NCBI GenBank assembly: GCA_022482815.1
Contig: JAKVOM010000001.1
Location: 1 to 64,000 of the forward strand
Origin: Acidaminococcus sp.
GTDB lineage: Bacteria > Bacillota > Negativicutes > Acidaminococcales > Acidaminococcaceae
Direction: 5' to 3'
Length of the DNA stretch: 64,000 nucleotides
A model generated the notes under the pieces. That model did not search any database. It had not been told where the DNA came from and saw only the letters and a program-made list of their open reading frames with translations. Positions 42,396 through 51,125 of this stretch are shown piece by piece; the stretch's first letter is position 1; each line of letters starts with the position of its first letter. Made by a program: the position numbers and the translations under genes.

Positions 42396-42611
42396 TTACT
42401 CCTTAGCGCCCGCTACGAGCAGTTCGCGTTTGATGGCGTACATAGCCGTAGGCTGGGCAGACATCAGTTCTGCCACGGCGTGCCCCATTTCCAGCAGTTT
42501 GTCGTCCGCTGCGTCGGGACGCAGACCGGAGAAGGTAGTCTTTCTGGTCTTTACTTTTTCGCCGTCCATGTAATCACTTTCAAGCTGCAGAGTCAGAGAT
42601 TCAATGTTCAT
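42396..42611 (-). CDS. DUF1659 family protein
   Basis: 71 residues, AAAGGAGGAACC upstream. LTLQLESDYMDGEKVKTRKT and GHAVAELMSAQPTAMYAIKR match DUF1659. DUF1659 and DUF2922 are similar in size and fold pattern, and probably form a pair. Co-transcribed with neighbours. Confidence 0.82.
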   Translation of the reverse strand: MNIESLTLQLESDYMDGEKVKTRKTTFSGLRPDAADDKLLEMGHAVAELMSAQPTAMYAIKRELLVAGAKE

Positions 42612-42755
42612 GTGTGGTTCCTCCTTTAAATGTTGAAAAGTTTGGCGGAAGTCCTTCCGGCATCATCAGTCCCCGGCGGCAGTCTGCGCACTGGCCGGGC
42701 CCGGTCATTCCGGTTTATCTGATGATCCTTCCGACACTCCCGTCTTGTAAGATAC

Positions 42756-43319
42756 TTACATCAGATAAGAGAGCACGGAAGAAGCATGCTGCTGGTAATA
42801 GAGCGCCTTTCCGCGGAAGATCATGCCCCCGCTCCGCCATACACCGTCAAAATCCAGGAGCTTATACAGGTCCCAACGTTCGAAACGGGACGTTCCCGCC
42901 AAGGCTGGCCCGTATCCGTCAAGATCTGCCGCCTCCGCATGGGTCATGATATGCTCGGGGTCGATAGGAATTCCCAAGGCTTCAGAAAGAATGAAGCATA
43001 AGATAGCTGTCTCTTCGATCTGCATCGGTGTTGGTGGATAATCGCCCAGGTCAAAAGACCCGTCGGCATACATTACGGCATCTTTGGCGCAGCAAAGAGC
43101 CAGGCCGATGGCGCCGGTGTTCCGGTGCCAGGTGTGGGCCAGCGTCGTCGTGAAATCTTCACAGGACGCATAGGCCCGGCCGACGTCCGTCAGGTTCAGG
43201 TGATAATCCCTGAAAGGCTGGTCATACCGGCCGGCTGTCCAATGGACATAAATACGGTTGACCTTGCCCCGGGCCCGAAGGCCCATCTGATAGACATCTT
43301 TTCTCGTTACGTACATCAT
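42756..43319 (-). CDS. N-acetylmuramoyl-L-alanine amidase (Amidase_2)
   Basis: 187 residues. Zn-ligand and fold motifs of the PGRP/amidase_2 family are visible: NRIYVHWTAGRYDQP (His), AHTWHRNTGAIGLALCC and PEHIMTHAEAADLDGYGP (His), with RWDLYKLLDF at the end. There is no signal peptide, so export would depend on a holin, lysis or an unusual path. It leads the operon with DUF1659, DUF2922 and YvrJ. Whether this is a phage endolysin relic or a host cell-wall enzyme is open. Confidence 0.85.
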   Translation of the reverse strand: MMYVTRKDVYQMGLRARGKVNRIYVHWTAGRYDQPFRDYHLNLTDVGRAYASCEDFTTTLAHTWHRNTGAIGLALCCAKDAVMYADGSFDLGDYPPTPMQIEETAILCFILSEALGIPIDPEHIMTHAEAADLDGYGPALAGTSRFERWDLYKLLDFDGVWRSGGMIFRGKALYYQQHASSVLSYLM

Positions 43320-43664
43320 GTTTCTCGCACCCCCTACACTATATAAGTGTCAAAAAATGGGGTTTTGTCCAAAAAATTAGCAGATTTGCTAATTTTATAA
43401 GTTTTTTCTTATATATTTTTGAACGAAATACTAATTTGTTTGTGTTTTTGTAAAATATAGAAAAATGTGGTTGATTTTTTGTTTTTATCTTGCTAGTATA
43501 AAAAACAGTTACGCTCTACATCATGTTTCTTCTCACATCTAAAGTAATAGCTACCCCCAGGAAAACGAGAATCTCATTAATCTTTCCAAGTTAGGAATCT
43601 TTATGGAAATTGAGGTTCAAATTTTTCACACCCTGATATTTATGTAGAAAGTGAGCTGTTTTCC
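43320..43664. promoter_or_regulatory. divergent control region with palindromes
   Basis: 345 bp, AT-rich, between the amidase operon (minus) and the XRE gene (plus). It holds ACACT-TATAT-AGTGT-like palindrome near 43335-43350 and AAATTAGCA/TTGCTAATTT at about 43377-43397. These are possible operators for the XRE or sigma-like protein. No further gene seen. Confidence 0.45.
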
Positions 43665-43919
43665 ATGTTGAATTTTGAACCTCTTTTTGTATTATTGAAC
43701 AAACGTCATATCTCCCAGAAGGAGTTAGCCCTGAAAGCCGGACTGCATCCGACCACGATTTCGCGGTTGCGACATCTGTCCGGTTTCTCTATGCCCAAAA
43801 GAGCATCCGTCCTTCCTAATTGCCAAATTTTGGAAAGGATCTGCATCGCGCTTGAATGCCAGCTTTCCGATATTGCATACGTCGAAGTTCCTCGCAGACA
43901 GGTAAGTTTTTATGCGTAA
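43665..43919 (+). CDS. XRE-family HTH regulator
   Basis: 84 residues. NKRHISQKELALKAGLHPTT and ISRLRHLSGFSMPKRAS with CQILERICIALECQLSDIAY form a complete Cro/CI-type HTH with a short loop insertion between helices 3 and 4. The stop overlaps the next start by 8 bp, so it is coupled to the sigma-like gene. Confidence 0.82.
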   Translation: MLNFEPLFVLLNKRHISQKELALKAGLHPTTISRLRHLSGFSMPKRASVLPNCQILERICIALECQLSDIAYVEVPRRQVSFYA

Positions 43920-44457
43920 GGTCGATTTTGCCAAACTGCTGCCCCTTGCCCAGGCAAACCAGCAGGATGCCCAGGTGACCATCATTCAGGCGTTTCAGCC
44001 TCTCATCAATTCTTTCCTTAGGAAGGAATACGATTACGGTAAGAAGGAAGATATGCGGTCGTACCTCACGCTGGCAGCCATCGAGGCTATGAAAGACTAT
44101 AAAGGTACGGACATCAGAACGTTTCCCGGATATGTCAAAGATCGAATCGTAAAATTCGCTGGTCAATATCAGGGAGCAGAAAAACAGCACAGGGAAATAA
44201 AGGAAAAAATTGCCCTGGAACCCACTGAAACGACCTACTTCATGGAAACTGCCTTTGACAGGGAAGACTACAAGGCGCTGCATAACGCCATGAAACATTT
44301 ATATCCCTATGAGCGAAAGCTGCTCATCAGTTACTATGGGAAAAATAAAAGCATGGACGAAATTGCTCACGAATATCACATCTCAAAAAGCAAAGTTTCT
44401 TACCAGCTCAAGAAGCTGCGCAGAGATTTAAGAACAATGCTGACGAATGGACTTTAA
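43912..44457 (+). CDS. sigma-70 family RNA polymerase sigma factor-like protein
   Basis: 181 residues. Region 2-like part: QAFQPLINSFLRKEYDYGKK, LTLAAIEAMKDYKGTDIRTF. Region 4-like part: LYPYERKLLISYYGKNKSMD, EIAHEYHISKSKVSYQLKK. The protein is shorter than housekeeping sigma factors and resembles sigma-like regulators of phages and integrative elements. Together with XRE and the replisome organizer it suggests a small autonomous element. Confidence 0.85.
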   Translation: MRKVDFAKLLPLAQANQQDAQVTIIQAFQPLINSFLRKEYDYGKKEDMRSYLTLAAIEAMKDYKGTDIRTFPGYVKDRIVKFAGQYQGAEKQHREIKEKIALEPTETTYFMETAFDREDYKALHNAMKHLYPYERKLLISYYGKNKSMDEIAHEYHISKSKVSYQLKKLRRDLRTMLTNGL

Positions 44458-44462
44458 AACAA

Positions 44463-44493
44463 AAAATCCGATGCCGCAAAAGGCATCGGATCC
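44463..44493. other. hairpin between sigma-like and replisome organizer genes
   Basis: ATCCGATGCC (44466-44475) and GGCATCGGAT (44482-44491), perfect 10-bp stem. T tract is only on the minus strand, so for the plus-strand operon it may stabilise mRNA ends or cause partial attenuation. Confidence 0.55.
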
Positions 44494-44517
44494 TGATGAT
44501 AGAGGAGAACAAGAAAT

Positions 44518-45579
44518 ATGAACTGTACTGCGAAAGTTAATCTTAAATATGTGAACTTGATGCTCGGTGTATTTGATAACCCCAAAATCCAGCTCATTGA
44601 AAATAAACCCAACGGAGATACTTTTTTGAAGCTTTGGTTCCATATGCTTGTCACGGCTGGAAAATGCAACAAAAACGGCCGTATTGAACTCACAGACAAT
44701 GTCCCGTTTACCTTGGAAGATTTGACCATCTTATGGCATTCTTCTCTCGAAAGAATCAAGGAGGCATTAGACCTTTTCGAACGCATGCACATGATTGTTT
44801 TGGATCAAGGTGCGATTATCGTCAGGAATTGGGGACGGTACCAGAATGTCGAAGCGATTGAGAAAATGAAAAAAATCCAGGAATCCAATGCAGAACGACA
44901 AAGAAGGTATCGTGAAAGCCACAAGAAAGACAGCATGATTGAAAAAAGCGTATCCGAATCAGTGGATGACATGGAATTAGAACCGACTACTGCTGAAGAA
45001 GTGGAAAATACTCCGGAAGCAATTGAAACGGCTGCCAAGGAAACAATGCCTGAAGAAGTGCCTGAAGCAGAATCTAAAGCAGAACCTCCGGCTGTTTCGA
45101 AAAAGGAAGAAGTAAAAGGAACTGACATCAAACCGGCTGAAAAAGCCTCAGAAGTGAAGTCCAGCCCTTGTTCCAAACTTTCTCTCCCCACCTACACTAC
45201 TACGCGGAGGAAGCTGACCGATAAAGAAACGAATGACCTTACGGCTGCGCTCATGGCCTATCAAGTCAGCCAGAAAACCGCTCAATCCCTCTTAGACACG
45301 TATGGTAAAAGTGTGGTTAAAGATGCCATTTCATATTTCAGGACAATAGCGGATAAGCGACATATTACGAATCGCTCCGGCTATCTCATTGCACTTATCC
45401 GGGGCGGTGCCGCAAAGGAGGCAAACCAGCGATTTGTGCCCTGCACCAACCCTGACTGTCACAACGGCTATGTAATCAAGAATGAAAACGGTCATGAATA
45501 TGCGGCGCCCTGCCCCGTTTGTCACACCAAAGGCAGAATCCTGAAACCAAGTCCCGAACAGGAACTTCAATTCAATTAA
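44518..45579 (+). CDS. phage replisome organizer-type protein
   Basis: 353 residues, AGAGGAGAACAAG upstream. Residues 5-125 match the N-terminal winged-helix of phage replisome organizers (YVNLMLGVFDNPKIQLIENK, KCNKNGRIELTDNVPFTLED, RNWGRYQNVEAIEKMKKIQE). Residues 140-225 are an acidic Glu/Lys/Pro-rich linker. The C-terminus has a helical domain (NDLTAALMAYQVSQKTAQSL) and a Zn-ribbon-like CTNPDC/CPVCHTKG pair. It would bind an origin and recruit the host helicase. It stands alone, so may be a remnant or the replication gene of a small element. Confidence 0.8.
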   Translation: MNCTAKVNLKYVNLMLGVFDNPKIQLIENKPNGDTFLKLWFHMLVTAGKCNKNGRIELTDNVPFTLEDLTILWHSSLERIKEALDLFERMHMIVLDQGAIIVRNWGRYQNVEAIEKMKKIQESNAERQRRYRESHKKDSMIEKSVSESVDDMELEPTTAEEVENTPEAIETAAKETMPEEVPEAESKAEPPAVSKKEEVKGTDIKPAEKASEVKSSPCSKLSLPTYTTTRRKLTDKETNDLTAALMAYQVSQKTAQSLLDTYGKSVVKDAISYFRTIADKRHITNRSGYLIALIRGGAAKEANQRFVPCTNPDCHNGYVIKNENGHEYAAPCPVCHTKGRILKPSPEQELQFN

Positions 45580-45584
45580 GTATG

Positions 45585-45720
45585 CGTAACGTTACCGTAA
45601 CGTTATATAACGCCGCTACATAAGAATACATAACAAAACATAACAAAACAACAACAAACAATACACCTGGAGTACGTTGTATAGTACTCGGAGATGAGCT
45701 CGGGCTGTGGATAAGTGTAA
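45585..45720. other. origin-like sequence with DnaA box and short iterons
   Basis: Contains the palindromic GTAACGTTACCGTAACGTTA (about 45586-45605), two ACATAACAAA copies and a perfect DnaA-box TGTGGATAA (rc TTATCCACA) near 45705. It directly follows the replisome organizer gene, a common place for phage or plasmid origins. The match to an origin is inference. Confidence 0.4.
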
Positions 45721-45727
45721 AACATAT

Positions 45728-45758
45728 AAAAAATGCCAGCCAAAAATTTGACTGGCAT
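45728..45758 (-). terminator. terminator of the sugar ABC operon
   Basis: ATGCCAG (45733-45739) and CTGGCAT (45752-45758) form a short stem with T tract on the minus strand, about 45 bp after the isomerase stop. Confidence 0.7.
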
Positions 45759-45801
45759 CACGAATGAACTCTATGCATTCATTATACTTAAGTCTTGTGA
45801 T

Positions 45802-46608
45802 TTACTCTTTTCCTTCTTCTACCCAACCTTTCAGCTCCTCGAGCTCCTCGATAAGTTCAGGGTGCGTAAGTTTTTCATGAGGTTCATACTCAATGACGAT
45901 ATTGGCATCGTGGGTGTATTTGCCGATCCAGTGCATAATGGTCCGGATATCGGCAGTACCTTTATGATAATCCAGGTGCTGGTCGGAGATGCCATCGTTG
46001 TTGTGCACATGAAAACCTTTAACGCGAGGGCCGTTAATGGCCAGGAATTTTTCGATATCGAGCCCATTCACATTAGCATGGCCAATATCAATCAAGGATT
46101 TTGCTTCCGGGATGTTTTCAAAGATCTGGAAGTACTCTTCGTTGGTAAACAGGTGCACTTTATTCTTTTGCCGGCAGAGGTTTTCAATGATGAGGTTGAC
46201 CCCCAGTTTTTGGGCACGCTTCGTCAGTTCCCGCATAACTGCGTAGGCATTCTGCTGTTTCTGCGGAATTTCAGCAGGTTCAAACTGAAGCTGGGAATAG
46301 TGAAAGACAACGTGGCGCACATGATTTGCAGCAGCAAGCTGAAGGACGCGTTCATAGCTTTCCATGAGCCAGGCATGTTCCTTGGACACAAGGTCAGACG
46401 TTGCTTCTACTCTGACATAAGGACCATGAAAAGTCATGGGACAAGTCACGTTCGGAACTTTACGGCTCAGCGTCTCCCAGAAGTCTGCGTCATGAGTAAA
46501 GGCTGTAAACTCAATACCAAAGTCCGGTCTGTGCAGAGAAGAAAGCCAGTCGGCAAACTCCGCAGCGCCGTGCGTACCCACAATCAAATCCGAAATAAAG
46601 TATTTCAT
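45802..46608 (-). CDS. sugar phosphate isomerase/epimerase-like TIM-barrel protein
   Basis: 268 residues. Motifs of the AP-endonuclease-2 (xylose-isomerase-like) barrel: PMTFHGPYVRVEATSDLV, HVVFHYSQLQFEP, GVNLIIENLCRQKNKVHLF (Glu ligand), LIDIGHANVNGLD (Asp, His) and VKGFHVHNNDGISDQHLDY (His ligands), DANIVIEYEP. These supply the usual divalent metal site. It is the last gene of the ABC importer operon, 11 bp after the ATPase gene, so it likely acts on the imported sugar or polyol phosphate. Exact substrate unknown. Confidence 0.82.
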   Translation of the reverse strand: MKYFISDLIVGTHGAAEFADWLSSLHRPDFGIEFTAFTHDADFWETLSRKVPNVTCPMTFHGPYVRVEATSDLVSKEHAWLMESYERVLQLAAANHVRHVVFHYSQLQFEPAEIPQKQQNAYAVMRELTKRAQKLGVNLIIENLCRQKNKVHLFTNEEYFQIFENIPEAKSLIDIGHANVNGLDIEKFLAINGPRVKGFHVHNNDGISDQHLDYHKGTADIRTIMHWIGKYTHDANIVIEYEPHEKLTHPELIEELEELKGWVEEGKE

Positions 46609-46619
46609 GGGTGGCCCCC

Positions 46620-47702
46620 TTACTCCGGATAACCGACGTTCCTGCCGGTACCCGCATCAAAAAAGTGGAGCTTATTCTGATTGACATCCCAGTAAGCTTC
46701 TTTTTTGCCCTGCAGAACATCGTCCCGCATGATGGAAATTACATCTTCGCCATTAACGGTAAAGTAATACCCGACGCGGCTGCCGTAATCTTCCTGATAC
46801 TGTACGGTGACAGGAATTCTCCCCGCTCCCGGTTCCGGATAGAGGACAACATCTTCGGGACGGATTCCGGTCTTGAATTCCTGACTCGGCGCAGCGTCCA
46901 AAACTTTCATCCAATTGGCCTGAAGCGGCAGAGGCGTATTATTTAACTGCAGGCTGCCGGCATCCAGGGGTGCACTGAAAATATTCATAGACGGCGACCC
47001 GATAAATTTGGCAACAAAGACGTTAGCCGGTCTGTGATAGACTTTGGTCGGCGTATCAAGCATCTGAATCTTGCCTTCGTTAATGACTGCGATGCGCTGG
47101 CCTACGGTCATGGCTTCAATCTGGTCATGAGTCACGTAAATCATGGTCTGACCAAACATTTCATGAATCTTGACGAGTTCCTTACGAGCATGCCCGCGAA
47201 GCTGGGCATCCAGGTTGGACAAGGGTTCGTCAAGAAGGAAAAAGTCCGCCTGCTTTACGATGGCACGTGCCAGAGCGACACGCTGCCGCTGCCCACCGGA
47301 CAATTCGCGGGGCAGCCGCTTTTCGAGACCTTGAAGATTTAAAATCTCGACAGCGGAGGCGACACGTTTTTTCATTTCATCTGCCGGAACGTGGTTAACT
47401 TTAAGACCATAGGAAATATTATCCTCTACACTTAAATGAGGAAACAGTGCGTAATTCTGGAATACCATGGCAATGTTCCGGTCGCCCGGATCCATGTTAT
47501 TGGCCAGTTTCCCGTTCATATAGAGTTCACCGGACGTAATGGTTTCCAGTCCGCTGATCATGCGGAGAATGGTAGATTTGCCGCAGCCTGAAGGCCCCAG
47601 GAGAATCAGCCGTTCTCCTTTTTTGATAGCAAGGTCAAGACCCTTGATAACTTCCGTTTTGCCAAACTTCTTGACTACATTTTTGAGTTCAATGCTATAC
47701 AT
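46620..47702 (-). CDS. ABC transporter ATP-binding protein, UgpC/MalK family
   Basis: 360 residues from ATG 47700-47702 with GAGGTG upstream. Walker A LLGPSGCGKSTILRMISGLE, signature ELSGGQRQRVALARAI, Walker B FFLLDEPLSNLDAQLR and H-loop YVTHDQIEAMTVG are intact, and a C-terminal TOBE-type regulatory domain (FKTGIRPEDVVLYPEPG) is present, as in MalK/UgpC. It energises the two permeases. The C-terminal domain could also interact with a regulator. Confidence 0.92.
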   Translation of the reverse strand: MYSIELKNVVKKFGKTEVIKGLDLAIKKGERLILLGPSGCGKSTILRMISGLETITSGELYMNGKLANNMDPGDRNIAMVFQNYALFPHLSVEDNISYGLKVNHVPADEMKKRVASAVEILNLQGLEKRLPRELSGGQRQRVALARAIVKQADFFLLDEPLSNLDAQLRGHARKELVKIHEMFGQTMIYVTHDQIEAMTVGQRIAVINEGKIQMLDTPTKVYHRPANVFVAKFIGSPSMNIFSAPLDAGSLQLNNTPLPLQANWMKVLDAAPSQEFKTGIRPEDVVLYPEPGAGRIPVTVQYQEDYGSRVGYYFTVNGEDVISIMRDDVLQGKKEAYWDVNQNKLHFFDAGTGRNVGYPE

Positions 47703-47715
47703 ACACGACACCTCG

Positions 47716-48534
47716 TTATTTTATTCCGGAATGCGCAAACGTTCCGATGATGAAACGCTGGCAGACAGCGTACAAGCACAGCGGAAGCAGCATAGTGAGC
47801 GTTGCTACAGCCATCGTAACCGGCACGTCGGTACCGCCTTCGGAACTTACGAACATCTGCAGAGCTAAGGACAACGTGTAGTTGACTTCGCTCTTGATGA
47901 TAATGGCAGGCCATACGTATTCGTTCCAGGAGTTGATAAAGAAGATAATCCCGATGGACAGGATAGCCGGTTTGATGATGGGTACGACAATCGTACGCAG
48001 CCGGGTCCAGTGGGAAGCATGTTCCAGTTCTGCCACTTCCATGAGTGACATCGGAATCCCTTTCATGTACTGTCTCAGAAGGAAAATTCCCGTAGCATCG
48101 GCTAACTGCGGCAGTGCCACACCATAGATGCTATCCACGAGGCCAATACGGGACAGCGTGATATAGTTTGGAATCATCGTCACTGTGAAAGGAATAAAAA
48201 TCGTACTAATGAGCAGAAAGTACAGAATCGTCTTATGCTTAAAATGGAAAAACACAAATGCATAGGCTGCAAAGACGCCCGTTGCTACTTTGAACAGTGT
48301 CACGAGGCTGGCAATGAGGAACGTGTTGGAAAGGATGCGGGCAAAAGGCACGACTTCAAAAACGCGCTTATAGGCATCAAGTGTTGGCTCCGCCGGAATG
48401 AGCGATGGCGATGAGAAAGCTTCGCTCATCGTCTTAAAAGAAGTCGACAAGGAAAACAGAAGCGGATAAATCAGCATCAGCACAAGGATAATGAAGAGAA
48501 TGTGCCATTTGATTTCAGATCTATCAATTTTCAT
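47716..48534 (-). CDS. carbohydrate ABC permease, UgpE/MalG type
   Basis: 272 residues from ATG 48532-48534 (overlap of 11 bp with the partner permease). Six hydrophobic segments; the EAA loop reads SLMEVAELEHASHWTRLRTI, followed by VVPIIKPAILSIGIIFFINS WNEY, the diagnostic MalG-like end. It forms the membrane channel with the next gene. Confidence 0.92.
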   Translation of the reverse strand: MKIDRSEIKWHILFIILVLMLIYPLLFSLSTSFKTMSEAFSSPSLIPAEPTLDAYKRVFEVVPFARILSNTFLIASLVTLFKVATGVFAAYAFVFFHFKHKTILYFLLISTIFIPFTVTMIPNYITLSRIGLVDSIYGVALPQLADATGIFLLRQYMKGIPMSLMEVAELEHASHWTRLRTIVVPIIKPAILSIGIIFFINSWNEYVWPAIIIKSEVNYTLSLALQMFVSSEGGTDVPVTMAVATLTMLLPLCLYAVCQRFIIGTFAHSGIK

Positions 48535-49426
48535 AGTACACTCCCTTCTCCACAAATCGGAATTCCAGATATAGCAGCAGCAGGAAGATGATCATAGTCA
48601 CAATAGCAAGCGCCGCAGACATCCCCGTTTCATAGAAGGTAAAAGCGTAATCATATCCACGGTAGATAATGTTGGAACTGGCATCGTTCGGTCCGCCCTG
48701 AGTCAGGACCTTGATTGGAGTAAATACGTACTGCAGGCCCTGCACGATGGTCATAATGAGGATATAAATGGCCGTCGCCGACGTCAGTGGCATAACAATC
48801 TTTCTAAAAATGTTGCCGTTTGAAGCTTTTTCAAGACGGGCTGCTTCGATCAGTTCTTCCGGTACGCTGCTCATGCCGGACAAAAGAATCAGGAAGTTGT
48901 ACCCAAATGCCTTGTACACGGCAACGAGACTGATAACAAGGATAACCAGTCCGGGCGTCTTTGACCAGGCTGGAAGGGTAATACCGGCTTTATCTGCCAG
49001 TGCAGCAACGGGGCCCGATACAGGATTAAAGATCCATTGGAACAGAATGGCCCCAACTACCAGAGCAATCAGGGATGATGAAAAGAGCAGTGCCTTATAG
49101 ACATGCTTCCCTGTCTTCATCAAAAAGGTGTTGATATATGCCAGTATATATGGCAGCAGAAAATTAAAGAAAACGAGAATGACAATATACAGAGCCGTGT
49201 TCTTAAAAACCTGCACAGTTACCGGGTCAGAAAGCAGATTCACATAGTTCTGCAATGCCACAAATTTCATGTTTGGGGAAACCATGTTCCACCGGTAAAA
49301 ACTTAAATAAATTGTATAAATGAGCGGGTAGAACATAAACAGGATGAAAACGGACAGTGCCGGCAGGATATACAGCACCGCGAGCCTCCGTTCCCGTTTC
49401 AAATACCCCATATCATTTGCTTTCAT
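48524..49426 (-). CDS. carbohydrate ABC permease, UgpA/MalF type
   Basis: 300 residues. N-terminal hydrophobic segment LAVLYILPALSVFILFMFYP, SFYRWNM, and the EAA loop SVPEELIEAARLEKASNGNI preceding FRKIVMPLTSATAIYILIMT. Six transmembrane segments. Directly downstream of an attenuator that separates it from the solute-binding protein gene. Confidence 0.92.
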   Translation of the reverse strand: MKANDMGYLKRERRLAVLYILPALSVFILFMFYPLIYTIYLSFYRWNMVSPNMKFVALQNYVNLLSDPVTVQVFKNTALYIVILVFFNFLLPYILAYINTFLMKTGKHVYKALLFSSSLIALVVGAILFQWIFNPVSGPVAALADKAGITLPAWSKTPGLVILVISLVAVYKAFGYNFLILLSGMSSVPEELIEAARLEKASNGNIFRKIVMPLTSATAIYILIMTIVQGLQYVFTPIKVLTQGGPNDASSNIIYRGYDYAFTFYETGMSAALAIVTMIIFLLLLYLEFRFVEKGVYYEN

Positions 49427-49456
49427 AAGGCTCTCACTCCATCGGAAAATACACAG

Positions 49457-49483
49457 AGAGGACCGTTCATAAAACGGTCCTCT
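49457..49483 (-). terminator. hairpin attenuator between binding-protein and permease genes
   Basis: AGAGGACCGTT and AACGGTCCTCT form a perfect 11-bp stem without a long T tract. It lies 20 bp after the binding-protein stop. Such hairpins commonly protect the abundant binding-protein mRNA and lower expression of the following permeases. Confidence 0.75.
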
Positions 49484-49504
49484 GCGTTGGAAAACGATTT
49501 GTGT

Positions 49505-50800
49505 TTACTTTAACAGTGCATTCAAGTCATCTTGTGCTTTTTGAAGGACCGTCATCGGATCCTGACCGGAAAGAATCTGATCTCTTGCATCGGCCAGTCT
49601 CTTTTCAGCCTTTACGCCAACGTCACCTGGGAAGGCAACCCACTGAGAAAGCATGGGCAGTTCCTCGAAAGCAATCTTAAGGGCCGGCGTCTTTGCGATA
49701 GCTTCCTTGATGGAAGCATCATCTACAACGTCCTGACGAGGCGGGAGGTAACCGGTATTGATAGTCCACTGAGCCAGGTACTTCGGCTGCATGATAAACT
49801 TGATGAATTCCCAGGCAGCCTTTTGTTCTTCCTTGTTCTGAGCCGTAATAGCCAGGAAGTTACCGCCGGAAGGAATCTGAACTTTCTTCGTGCCGAAAGC
49901 AGGGAACGTGCAGGCCATGACATTGAACTTGGAAGATTTCGTCACAGTACCGATTTTGGCACTGGTGCCCATCAGCATACCGACTTTGCCGGAATAGAAG
50001 GAAGCAATACCTTCATCGGCAGCGATATGCAGTGCAGATTTATCTTTCAGAACCATATCGGCATAGAGCTGATAAGCTTCGACAGATTCAGGGGAAGCAA
50101 ATACAGCCTTATTATCCTTGCTCAGGATCTGAGCGCCGTTGGAAGTAAGAAGACCCTGCGTAGCCCAGTTATCCTGATATTCCTGCATATAAAAGCCGTA
50201 GTCGCCAGTCTTGTCATGGATAGCTTTCGCATAATTCTTGACTTCTGCCCATGTCTTAGGCGGTTTGTTCGGGTCGAGGCCGGCAGCCTTGAACAGGTCC
50301 GGATTGTAATACAGAATCGGAGCACTGATAGAGAACGGCAGCCCCACTTGCTTGTCACCATCTTTTGCCAGAGACAGCACGTTCGGTAAGAAGTTCTTTT
50401 CTACAAAGTCTTTATCCTTATCGGAAGTCTTTTCGACATCAAGCGGAGATACATACTTGAAGTTCTGATCAAAATACTTCAGGTAGTTATAGCCAATCAT
50501 TGCAATGGACGGGGATTTGCCGGCAGCCACATCCGCCTGCAAATTCTTCATCAAACCTGGATACATATCCGGGTTATAGACTTCCTTTACCAAAATCTTG
50601 TCCTGGGATTTGTTGAAGTCTTCCACCATCTTCTTGATGACAGGAGCACCGAAGTTCTTGGAATAAACATGCCAGAACGTTACAACTGTCTTGCCGCCTT
50701 CTTTTGCTGCTTCCTTCTTTTCGCCGCCACCACATCCAGTCAGGGCTGCCAGCATCAGCACGGAAACCAGCAGGCACAACACCTTTTTGAAACTTTTCAT
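49505..50800 (-). CDS. extracellular sugar-binding lipoprotein (UgpB-like)
   Basis: 431 residues from ATG 50798-50800. Lipoprotein signal: KSFKKVLCLLVSVLMLAALTGC with lipobox LTGC (split here: LAAL, TGC). Family pattern: TVVTFWHVYSKNFGAPVIKK, VYNPDMYPGLMKNLQADVAA, SPSIAMIGYNYL, WAEVKNYAKAIHDKTGDYGF, SGGNFLAITAQNKEEQKAAW. Binds a sugar or glycerol-3-phosphate-like ligand and delivers it to the two permeases. The operon has the ugp order B-A-E-C but a TIM-barrel isomerase where ugpQ would be. Confidence 0.9.
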   Translation of the reverse strand: MKSFKKVLCLLVSVLMLAALTGCGGGEKKEAAKEGGKTVVTFWHVYSKNFGAPVIKKMVEDFNKSQDKILVKEVYNPDMYPGLMKNLQADVAAGKSPSIAMIGYNYLKYFDQNFKYVSPLDVEKTSDKDKDFVEKNFLPNVLSLAKDGDKQVGLPFSISAPILYYNPDLFKAAGLDPNKPPKTWAEVKNYAKAIHDKTGDYGFYMQEYQDNWATQGLLTSNGAQILSKDNKAVFASPESVEAYQLYADMVLKDKSALHIAADEGIASFYSGKVGMLMGTSAKIGTVTKSSKFNVMACTFPAFGTKKVQIPSGGNFLAITAQNKEEQKAAWEFIKFIMQPKYLAQWTINTGYLPPRQDVVDDASIKEAIAKTPALKIAFEELPMLSQWVAFPGDVGVKAEKRLADARDQILSGQDPMTVLQKAQDDLNALLK

Positions 50801-50862
50801 CTTCTCTTTTCCTCCCATCTGAACGCTACAACATTCATTCTAAGTAACGAGTGTAAGTTTCA

Positions 50863-50891
50863 TTTATATAGAAAGTGTAAAAGTAACGTAA
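50863..50891 (-). promoter_or_regulatory. promoter of the sugar ABC operon with flanking repeats
   Basis: Minus-strand TTACGT (50886-50891), 17-bp spacer, TATAAA (50863-50868). On the plus strand AAGTAACG occurs at 50842-50849 and 50881-50888, and GTGTAA at 50851-50856 and 50875-50880, so the promoter is flanked by a repeated AAGTAACG/GTGTAA pair that may be an operator. Confidence 0.5.
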
Positions 50892-50999
50892 AAATTAGGA
50901 AAAAAGCTGTTAAACACAGGCAACATCAATCTCGACATGTATCCAAAAGACACTGAGAATGAAAAATAAAAGAATAAGACTTCAAGTGAAAACAGGTAA

Positions 51000-51036
51000 A
51001 AAATTAGGGCATACGTTCATGCAAAACGTATGCCCC
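51000..51036 (-). terminator. terminator after the cyclase-family gene
   Basis: GGGCATACGTT (51008-51018) and AACGTATGCCC (51026-51036) form a perfect 11-bp stem with TAATTTTTT after it on the minus strand. A related hairpin with the same TCACACCT neighbour occurs at about 41657-41703. Confidence 0.85.
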
Positions 51037-51125
51037 AATTTCACACCTGTTTTTATTTCATTTTTCACAGAAGATTTACTTCAAGCCAGCCGAACACCAG
51101 AGTGAGGCAGGTGCCTTTTAAAACA

